From contig CP126204.1 in NCBI GenBank assembly GCA_030272155.1, positions 558,001 to 622,000 on the forward strand: a DNA stretch of 64,000 bases, read 5' to 3'. This stretch comes from Tetradesmus obliquus. Lineage: Eukaryota > Chlorophyta > Chlorophyceae > Sphaeropleales > Scenedesmaceae. Under the pieces are notes generated by a model. The model ran no database searches, had not been told where the DNA came from, and worked only from the letters and a program-made list of their open reading frames with translations. A program made the position numbers and the translations under genes. Shown here piece by piece: positions 55,653-64,000 of the stretch (the stretch's first letter is position 1; each line of letters opens with the position of its first letter).

Positions 55653-57335
55653 CTATGTCTGCTGCTGTGGCCGCCATCGCTCCAACTCTTCGTCCCACAG
55701 CTCATCCACAGCAGCCCTGCTGAAGCAGCAGCCACAGTCCAGTGTCTTCAGCTTTTTCAGCGGCGCCAGCAGCAGCAGCTCATCTCGCCCCAGCGGAAAG
55801 TCAGTAGCTTGCATGCTGGAACTAACCGACAGCCATAGCCCGGTCAGTCCTGTCAAAGTAGCAATGGAGGGCAGTGCTGCAGCACTGCGCAGGCCACAGT
55901 CAAAAAGATTCAGCTTCTGCAGCCGTTTCAGGCGCAGTGCCAGTGCGCAGGCTGCTGTGTCATCCACACCAGCTGCGTCCCACAACTCCAGCCCAGTTAG
56001 GCTGGTCAGCGCTGTCAGGTGCAGGGCATCTGCTCGGCGTGCTAAGTGTGCGCCGTTCATCTCCAAGTGCTGCAGGCGAGTCAAGCCAGTCAAGTACGCA
56101 CACAGCTGGATGCTGTCGTGCACAATGTGGCCTTCCAATGCCAGTGACGTGAGGCTGGTCGCTGCTGCAAGGCCCTGCAGCAGCAACACGCTCTGCGCTG
56201 GCTCCAGCGCTGCAACATGTTCTTCCAACCACAGGGCTTGCAGGGCTGGAATGCGCTGCCAAACTGCAGCTGCAGGCACAGCAGTCATGGCATCATAGGT
56301 AAGGTCAAGATGAGTGAGCGCTGTGAGTGTTGACAGGAACTCCAGCAGCTGCGGCTGCTGCAGGCTGCTGGCGTGTAACCGTTGCAGCTGCTGCAGGGCT
56401 GAAAGGTTCCAGTGCTGCATGCTGCCTGCTGCTGCATCTGCAGGGCCGCTGATCTGCAGATTCAAACCTGTCAGGCTGCTTGGCAGTGATGAACCAGCTG
56501 CTGCACTGTCATGGACGAACAAACTCAGTCCCTGCAGGGCTGTGAGCTGCCCCAGCACCACGCGCACTGCGCTGCTTCATTCCTGATCGAAAGGTGCAGC
56601 TGCTGCAGCTGCTGCGGCAGCTGCTGCAGGTCGCAGCTGCTACCTGCTGGACATCTGATGCAGTTGACGCGCAGGTTGGTGAGCAGGGCCAGCTGCCCCA
56701 CTGCCGCAATGCAGTCATTGCCCACTGCTCCGCTCAGCTCGAGGCTGCGCAGGCCGCTGAGCTGCGCAAGGGCAGCAGTGATGCTGCTGCTGTTCAAGTG
56801 CAGGCTGCTGCTCCAGGCATCGCCGTGGTGCAGCTCCAGCTGCGTTAGTGCTGCTGCAGGCAGCGCGCGCAGCTGCGCAGGGCTCCGTACGGTGTATGTG
56901 CTGAAGCAGCGCAGCTGCACGCCAGCAGCAGCTGCTGCTGAATGTGTTGTCCCTCCAAGCCGCTGTGCTGTCCGCAAGCTGAGCACAAGCACTTGCTCAG
57001 CTGCATCAAGGTAAGCGCCCTGTTCTTCAGTGGCGACAGGGTAAGGGCCACCAAATGTAATTGACGACACGAGCCCTGCCTGCTGCTGCATCCATCCACT
57101 GAAGAGGGTTAGCTTGTGGATGCTTCTCATCCGCTGACCATCTGTTGGGTTGGCTATGCTGATGTGCAGGTTCCCTGCTGCGCACTGCTGTAGTGCTGCC
57201 CGCCAACTTCTGCAGGTTTGAAGCAGGCTACAAACCGTCTTTTCATCACTGCTGATGAATGGGTGCTGCAGTGCTGCCTGCAGCGCTTGAAATGTAGTGA
57301 CCTGCAGGGCAGCGACAGGCAGCAGCAGGAGCTCT
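55653..57335 (-). CDS. Leucine-rich-repeat protein with F-box-like start, one frame break
   Basis: The frame is open without introns from about 57335 to 56565 and, one base out of phase, from there to the stop at 55653. The open frame upstream of ATG 57130 contains LLQTCRSWRAALQQC, the Leu/Cys/Arg-Trp pattern of an F-box end, so the true start probably lies upstream in an unresolved exon. The rest is about 15 irregular leucine-rich repeats of ~24-30 residues (LRSLELSGAVGNDCIAAV, LTALTHLDLTYDAM, LTSLALEGHIVHDSIQL). F-box/LRR proteins pick substrates for SCF ubiquitin ligases. The phase change near 56560 equals loss of one base compared with the paralogue at 62372. It is either a sequencing error or a real mutation that has disabled the gene. 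No splice signals explain it. Confidence 0.7.
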
Positions 57336-57811
57336 GGTCATTGCTGCTGCTGGAGCAGTGCCGCAGAGCTGTCAGGGCATCATTAAAGAGTTTTCTGCAG
57401 CAATCACTGCGTGGTGTGCAGACGAACCAGGCGACACAGCCACGGTGTACTGCTGCCTTGTTGTCACATGCACATGCCTGGAACAAACCTTACTTTCTCA
57501 TAGGTCACACCGTAGAGAAAGTACAGTTGTCACGAGTGTAGCGGGTCTGCTCTGTGCAGCAGGTGCAGCAGGGTTTTAACATTCAAACTAACTGGGCCCC
57601 CTCGGGGCCCACCCTTAGGCTGCAACGCAGCCCTTTCTCCCTAAGCGTTTATTTTGGGCAATTGCAGTGTAGTGTGCCTAGCGCACAGCTGCAGTATCAT
57701 TCGTCGTGTGCGGCAGCTTCCCCCCCGTCCCCCCCTCATAACTTCTTTTTGTGAGACTATGTTTTTGCTCTGCGACGTAAAACACGGGGTGATGAAAGAT
57801 ACGCTATTGCG

Positions 57812-58874
57812 TTGTTTCGCTGTGCAGCGATGATCACCTACATGGGGCGAGTGCAAGGCGCCAGGCAGAAGGAAGGCAGGTCCGAACCCAGGCCTGTGGA
57901 GGAGTGGGATCAGGGCCTCCTGGACGGACTGCGTGATGATTTCAGGAGCTATATGCGCCTCGATCTGGCAGACTCGACAGGTCGCAGTTATGGCTCGCAG
58001 GAGAGGCAGTACAGGAAGTTCTGCGTGAGGATCGGGAAGCCAGAGGTTCCCGATGCCGAGGTGTTAGCGAGGTTTGTGGTGGGCAGGGCGCTGAATGATT
58101 ACAAGTTGTCCACGATAGAAGTGGGTGTGGCAGCCATTTCACGGTGGGCAGCGGATGAAGGGCTGTTTGACGCAGAGCAGCAGAGCTTGGCGAGTCATAA
58201 GCTCGTCCGCAGGGCCATGCGTATAGCAGCTAAGCATGCAGTGGCCTCTGTGAACCAAAAGCGGCCTCTCAGCAGGGCAGATCTGCGGGTGCTGGTAAAG
58301 CACTTGCGCAGCAGGCGCGACTTCATCGGCGACAGGGATGCTGCAATGTTCCTCGTGGGCTGGGCGGGCATGTTTAGGTCGGCGGAGCTGGTGGGGGTCG
58401 AGTGGAGGGATCTGCAGGTGTACGAGGAAGGGGGGGAGGCAGAGAAGGGCGTAGCGATCTATGTGCCATACTCCAAGACAGATCAGGCAGGAGAGGGTGC
58501 GTGGGTGTTTGTGGCAGCCTGTGAGGCAGAGAAGGAGATGTGCCCGCTGAGGGCTCTGCAGCGGCTGCGCAAGTGGGGCGGTGCGGATGGGAAGGTGTTC
58601 ACGGCGTATGCGGGGGGGGGTGGGCATGAAGAAGCTCACGGTGGGATCTAGGCTTAAGCAGGACCTGCGCGATGCCGGGGTGGCGGAGGCCGAGCAGTAT
58701 GCAGCACACTCCCTTAGGCGGGGCGGGGCGACACACGCGGCGCGCCAGAAGATTGCGCTGCGCAAGATACAGATGATGGGCAGATGGAAGTCGGACGTGG
58801 TGCGGCTGTACCTGTACGCAGCACCGGTGGAGCTGATGCAGGCAGCAGCGCAGATGCAGCGCAAGCAGCCTTGA
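57812..58874 (+). mobile_element. Tyrosine recombinase region of the Kangaroo-like element
   Basis: The N-terminal half carries a core-binding-type helical domain and the C-terminal half the catalytic set of tyrosine recombinases: an Arg in FRSAELVGVEWRDL, then HSLRRGGATHA and GRWKSD, with the nucleophilic Tyr just after. In DIRS-order elements this enzyme inserts a circular DNA copy without target duplication. The region is interrupted about once and is treated as a fossil. Confidence 0.85.
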
Positions 58875-59269
58875 GCCGTGCGCAGCTGGTAGTTGCAGAG
58901 TGGAGGGGGTGGCGGGTACAGCAATGTGACGGGCAACGTGCAAGTTTATGCATAGGGTGAGGCGCTGGAAAGTGCGGCGACGAGATGGTTGCAGTCTGGT
59001 CATCAGTAGTGGCAGGGTGTAACAGAGAGAAGGATGGTGGCGGTGACGGGTCGGACGGGGGTACCATCAGCTTGCAGACAATTTGTTGTGGGTTTGTTGA
59101 AAGTATGAAAGTATGTGACCCTCGGGATGAGGGCATGTTATGCTGCCGCACACGGAACCTATGCAGCCCCACGACGCACATAACTCCCAAGAGATCACAA
59201 CCCCAGCATCTGTTACCCCAGCTCGATGGCCATACTTGTCAAGTCAAGTCATTGTCCTGTCAACGTCAG

Positions 59270-61195
59270 TCAAAACAGCACCGCCAACCACTCCACAGAC
59301 TGCGGGTTCTGCCAGTTTGGTCCAAAGGGGTGCGTGGGTCCGTCCTCCCGGCAGGCCTGCAACACGCCCTCTGGCCTCATCTCACTCAGGCTAATCGGCG
59401 CCTCTCTCGCATACTGCAGCACCCATGGCCACCACCAGTGTGACTGCCACTTAGGCAACACAACCACAGCGCGCACATTCGCTGCTATCACCAGACGAAT
59501 GACCTCACCCACTAGCGGCACCGGCGGGAACGCGTAAAGCACCCCGCGAGCAGCGACAGCCTTCCAGTCGGCAGTCAGGGCATCCACGCCTGCGGCCACG
59601 CCATCCGCCCAAAGTGACCAGTATGGCAGCAGCTGCTGGGTACCTGGTACCGCCTGTGCAGAGGCTCCAGAGGCAAACATGTCCATCACGAACGGGCCAA
59701 ACCTGCCCCACAGGAATTCAAACATCGCTGGCACTAGCTGGCAGTCTGATGCATCTCTGTCCCTGGACAGCATGTCGGCGCCAGAGTTGATGATCACACC
59801 AGCCCCCACATACTGCGAGGCCAGGTTGATGTTGAACAACAGACAGTACACCAAGACCCTCCGCACAACCGCTGTAAGCCGCTCGCTCCGCTGCGAGCCA
59901 CCTTTTGCCAGCACTGAGTACGTGGATATGCTGTCTGTCCTATGCAGCACCGTCTGCCCAACCAACTCTCGACCTGCCGCGACCAGCACTCTCCACAAAC
60001 CGACCAGCTCCGTCATAACCGAGTCCACGGACATCTCCGCTTCCCATGTGCCTGCTATAGACTGCAGCGCCGGCTCAACCTTGCGCCCCATCACCCTGTG
60101 CACAAGGCCACCAAAGCCACTGCCGCAGCCATCAGTGTATACCACGCGTGACACGTGCACCGGTGCCACCAAGAAGCCATTCCACTTCTGGATGCATGCT
60201 ACCCACAACCTGCACTCGGCTAAAGCTGCTGCACTCAGCTGCACCGTGTGCCCATACTCGTACCAGCCCTCCGCAGACCGCGGCAGCTGCGCCATGCAAG
60301 CGTACAACTCCCTTGTAAACACTGGCACAAGCGGGACTGCCAAGCGCAACGACTGCAGGAACCCCAAAGCAGATGCCAGGGTGTGGCCCTGCATACGCAC
60401 CGGTGCACCCTGAGTTGCCCTCTGCACAACACCGGTGAAGGCATCACGAACACGCTGCACTTTCTCTGGCGGCACTCTCACATGCGGTTGCGGCACCGAG
60501 CAGAACACCAGCCCCAGGTACTTCACTGTGGTGCCTGGCTGTAGCATGCTCTTGTTTGCGCTGATAAACCACCCAAGCCTGGACAGGTCCCGCAACACCA
60601 TGGCCCTAACACGCAGGGCTTCCTCTCTCGACGGTGCAAAGAAAATAAAGTCATCAATGTAATTGCTGCAGCGCACCCCTTGTGCCCTCCACTTTTCAAC
60701 CAGCCGCCTAGTCAGCTTGCTGTATGCCCTCGGCGCAGTAGACAGCCCAAATGGCATGACCTGCCACTGGTACACCCGTGACTGCCAAGAAAAACACAGC
60801 AACCGCTTAAACGACTCCTTGCACGGCACCTGATGATAACCAGACTTCATATCCAGTGTGAACATCCAGTCGCCTGGCCTCATCATGGCAGCCGCTTTTT
60901 CAGCGTGCTCCATTTTGAAGTGCCTGGACGGCAGATACTTGTTCACAGGCGTGCCGTTCCAACACAACCGCAGCTTGCCCCCTGCCTGTTGGGCTACAGT
61001 CAGAGGGCAGATCGCCCTGACAACAGTCAAGTCATTGATAAAAGCTGTCACATCCTTGACCGCTTGTGTCTCTAACAGGTCAGCCACCGACTGCGTCACA
61101 AACGTCTCATGCTGGGCCGTGTTCTTGTTATTCCTCTGCTCAATGCGTGGCATGCTATCTGTCTTCCCACCCTCAGGCCAACAGGCCACATTCAC
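59270..61195 (-). mobile_element. Reverse transcriptase-RNase H region of the Kangaroo-like element
   Basis: One long frame of 641 codons has RT blocks in order: VNKYLPSRHFKMEH, TLDMKSGYHQ, QVMPFGLSTAPRAY, the active-site SNYIDDFIFF and VKYLGLVF. It continues into an RNase H-like part (VVYTDGCGSGFGGLVH, ADMLSRDRD) and the extra domain after RNase H seen in DIRS elements (YAFPPVPLVGEVIRLV, VVVLPKWQSHWWWP). The short PFGL and MLSRD forms fit the DIRS/PAT group. The frame looks whole. Confidence 0.9.
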
Positions 61196-61560
61196 ACATT
61201 ACTCATTCTAACACAAAACTATCTACTGCAGCCTCATCCTCCCACTGCTGCTCTGTCTGCACAGGGAGACCGTACCGAGTGACAAGTACAGGGCACAGAG
61301 GTGCCAAATCTGGGATCATACGTGCAGGCACGAGCGGGAAACCAGCACCACGCACCTGACAGGCTTCTTCGGGCTGATTTTGGCTGATCTTGGAGCGTCT
61401 AGTCGTGACCATCGTGCTCTGCCGTAGGCTGCCGAAGCGCGCTGTGCTGCCTATCATTCAAATCAGTGGCTTGTGAATGAGCTTCGAAGCAAGGCAACAC
61501 CCTCTGCATTGATCATTACACCGAGCCTGTCATAATGCTTGTGACAGGTGGTTTAAACTT

Positions 61561-62371
61561 TGGGGCACAGACCATGTGCAACTGCCACCAGGAAATTCAC
61601 ACGTCAGGCGCAAACAAACGACCCTACCCCTGAGGGCACTCATTTGTTCAACGCCATGCAAATCCCCGTGGGGTGGGGCGCTGCCTAGGCAAGGCCTTGG
61701 GCCACGGCCAAGCCAAGCCCTGAAGCCCCCTCCTTTCATGCGCCGCAGTTTGTGCAAGCCCGCAAAAATACACTAGAGTCATTCCAATGCACACATCTGC
61801 TGTCACTGTCTTGCCTGCATTGCCAGCAATGGAGCACAGTGAACGCACGCAGACAAGCGCGCACACCAGCCTGGCCTGTACTGCACACAGCGCCATTACA
61901 ACCGATTGAATCGCACCACTAACCCAAAAGCCAACACAATTGACTTGCAGGATACCAGCGCCATACACCCTGCCAGGCTGGTGGACAGAAGCCAACAGCA
62001 GCTGGGTTTGAGATACGACACCATCCAGCCATGGCGCCACCATCTTAACATTCAACATGATGCTGTGCAATGCTCACATACAGTGTCCGTTGTTTGCGTC
62101 CACAGCATGCGTCTACACTATCAAAGCATGCCGCTGCTGCTCACAGCAGCAACGACAACAGTATAGGTTACTGGGCCAGCAACTGCTTCACAGTCATCAT
62201 CACCACAACACCGAACAACCCAGCTTCACCGTCATCCAGCTGGTGTTGCCTGGGTCGCTGACAGCTACTTGCTTGTTTACAATTGCACGTTGTACCAATT
62301 GAATGCTGCTGCAAGCGCCAGTTGCATGGTGCTTTAGGTGCACCAGTCCTATGTAACTGCAGTGCCCTCCA
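61561..62371. other. Spacer between the retroelement and the second LRR gene
   Basis: About 800 bp hold a GC-rich stretch at 61660-61735 (repeated GGCCAAGC-like words) and otherwise unremarkable sequence. The right end of the retroelement may lie somewhere here. No gene is recognised. Confidence 0.45.
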
Positions 62372-63400
62372 CTACGCCTGCTGCCGCTGCCATTGCTGCA
62401 ACACATCAATCCACTCCTCTCCAATAGCAGGCTCGCCAAACAAGGCGTCGCAGTCAAGCTGCTTCAGCTGTGTCAGTGGCGCCAGCAGCCGCAATTCATC
62501 TCGCCCCAGGTCCAGGTCAGCAGTTTGCGGGTCAACATACAGACTGAGCGATGACAGGCCTGTCAAGGTGGCAATGGAGGGCAGCGCAGCGGCACTGCGC
62601 AGACCACAGTAGGACAGACGCAGCTCCTGCAGCCGCTTCAGGCGCAGCGCCAGTGCAGAGGCTGCTGTGTCATCCACCCCAGCGGCATTGCACACATGCA
62701 GCCTGGTCAAGCTGGTGAGCACTGTCGGGTGCAGCGCATCTGCGAGGGTTGCCAGGTGCTTGCAGTCAAGGTCCAGATCCTGCAGGCGAGTCAGAGCCGT
62801 CAAGTGCGCACACAGCTGTACGCTTTCATGCACATTGTGCGCTTCCAGCCGCAGAAATGTCAGGCTGGTTGCTGCTGCGAGGCCCTGCAGCAGCAACTGG
62901 CTCTGCGTGGGGTCCAGATCTTCATCACCTGCTTTCAACCACAGGCTGTGCAGGGGCTGACAGCTGCTGCCACACAGCAGCTACAGCCACAGCAACCGCG
63001 GCATCATAGCTGAGGTCGATAGCGGTGAGAGCTGCCATGGTTGACAGCGGTGCTAGCAGCTCTGGCTGCTGCAAGCAGTTGTCAGTTTCCAGCTGCCACA
63101 ACTGCCGCAGACTCAAGATGTTCCAGTGCTGCACGCTGGCTGCCGAATCTGGCACATGGTTTTGCAGTGTCAAAGCTGTTAGGGTGGTTGGTAGTGATGA
63201 GCCAGCTGCTGCACTGCAAGTATACAGCAGATCCAGATTTTGCAGAGCTGTGAGCTGCCCCAGCGTCAGCGGCACTGCATCGCCTTGACTGCCAACTGTG
63301 ACATCCAGTTTCTGCAGCTGCTGCGGCAGCAGCTGCAGGTCGCAGCTGCCTGCTGCTGGACAGCAGACTGTATACATTGCCAGGTCCGTAAATAAATCTT
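62372..63400 (-). pseudogene. Second leucine-rich-repeat paralogue, truncated and frame-broken
   Basis: This stretch is clearly related to the last two thirds of the LRR gene at 55653. Shared blocks include SCDLQ.LPQQLQ.L, LGQLTALQ.L, LLLQGLAAATSLT, AAGVDDTAA.ALALRLKRLQ and CGLRSAAALPSIATLTGL. Relative to that gene there is one extra base near 62955, so the upstream (63400-62950) and downstream (62938-62372) parts read in different frames. The N-terminal F-box-like part and first repeats are not found upstream of about 63400. It is probably a decaying tandem duplicate, although one sequencing error plus an unrecognised upstream exon would give the same picture. Confidence 0.7.
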
Positions 63401-64000
63401 CTGACGGATGTAGCTCACGGTAAAAGCCTACGTAGTAACATCAAGCCTGTCACTACGCTGGTGACACAGGGTTACATTTTCAACTTCAAACATCCTCAGC
63501 ATCACGGGACAGGACCGCGTGCTGCCGCCCTGCACACTGCCTGAACGCTCAACAATCCTTAGTATAATAAATTGCATGGAAGACAGTACATTCTATCAAT
63601 CCTTGATCGCACTGATGTGATCAGCAACCTACATGCACAATGTTATCTGAGCAAGGGTGGAACGATAACCTACCTACGTTACCACAACAACGCGTGCATG
63701 CTGCTTGCGCTGACCAGCACGTGCCTGCATGGCACCCCTGAAGACTGCTGGAAGGCACTGCTGCTGGACTTCTGCTGTGCATCTGGCCTCCTTAACAACA
63801 ACAAACAATGGACGGCTACAGCGGCAGAAGCATGCCAAGAGAACAATCTGTGACTAGCCTAGCATCATGGAACATTGGCAGTCATGCAGCGCTGAGCCAT
63901 CCTGCAAACAACAGGTACCCGGCCACCAACAGATAGATCTTAAACTCCAGCACTGTATCTCCCAGAACTGTATGCCTGTATGTCTGCATGTATGATAAAC
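63401..64000. other. Right-edge sequence without recognised feature
   Basis: About 600 bp upstream of the second LRR copy. AAGCCTGTCACTACGCTGGTGACACAGG (63444-63471) resembles GAGCCTGTCATAATGCTTGTGACAGG (61524-61549) near the retroelement's right end; both contain a CCTGTCA...TGACA(G) inverted repeat. No gene is seen. Confidence 0.4.

Larger units (their letters stand above)
57550..61560. mobile_element. Kangaroo/PAT-like tyrosine-recombinase (DIRS-order) retroelement
   Basis: A roughly 4-kb element carries a reverse transcriptase-RNase H gene on the minus strand and a tyrosine recombinase on the plus strand, so the two face each other. Opposite orientation of the two genes is, as I recall it, a feature of Volvox Kangaroo elements. 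A short reading frame at 61203-61457 (minus) upstream of the RT gene may be a remnant of the first (gag-like) gene. No LTRs are seen; split or inverted terminal repeats expected for this group could not be fixed by eye, so both ends are approximate. It lies between two LRR paralogues. The RT gene looks whole and the recombinase gene has about one break, which suggests a fairly young but probably inactive copy. Confidence 0.8.

Noticed and set aside
57550-61560. LTR (gypsy/copia) retrotransposon
   Set aside because: There is a tyrosine recombinase instead of a DDE integrase, no protease block and no long terminal repeats; the RT features fit DIRS-order elements.

Overview
The window looks like nuclear DNA of a chlorophyte green alga, most likely Chlorophyceae. 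Genes on both strands are cut into many short exons with GT-AG introns, and CAG/CTG triplets fill both exons and introns. TGTAA, the chlorophyte polyadenylation signal, follows some stop codons. There is a radial-spoke gene, and a tyrosine-recombinase retroelement of the Kangaroo kind, known from Volvox. A Sphaeroplealean (Scenedesmus-like) alga would fit, but that is inference. I assembled exon chains by hand from splice signals. In nine genes every exon phase closes from start to stop; the first gene closes in phase up to the window edge.

Layout, left to right. A BAG6-like ubiquitin-domain gene (minus, runs off the left edge) is followed by a membrane-anchored alpha/beta hydrolase (minus, 6818-12105), which diverges from a CREST-type membrane hydrolase (plus, 12726-15064). 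An RSP2-like DPY30/GAF radial-spoke protein (minus, 16822-21010) shares a 356-bp divergent promoter with the tRNA pseudouridine synthase PUS3 (plus, 21367-24854). Then come an mTERF protein (plus, 25632-29520), a divergent GH1 glycosidase (plus, 31738-37022), and two tandem DEDD-type 3'-5' exonuclease paralogues (minus, 37561-39382 and 40375-42534). A SET-domain/armadillo fusion (plus, 43876-48198) and a plastid-type PDZ protein (plus, 52299-53889) follow. The right end has two leucine-rich-repeat paralogues (minus), each with one frame break, on either side of a Kangaroo-like retroelement (about 57550-61560).

The genes do not form a pathway; this is ordinary eukaryotic gene order, with housekeeping RNA modification, organelle gene expression, a cilium component and membrane lipid-type hydrolases. 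The unusual feature is in the introns. In at least five genes, short stretches that straddle a splice site (the last or first tens of bases of an exon plus the splice signal) are copied once or several times into the adjacent intron or 3' flank, usually 70-165 bp apart. These 'splice-site echoes' and the CTG runs beside several 3' splice sites are the main points to check.

Limits: splice sites are predictions without transcript evidence, domain calls come from motif recognition, and several first exons could lie further upstream. No tRNA, rRNA or CRISPR array was recognised.
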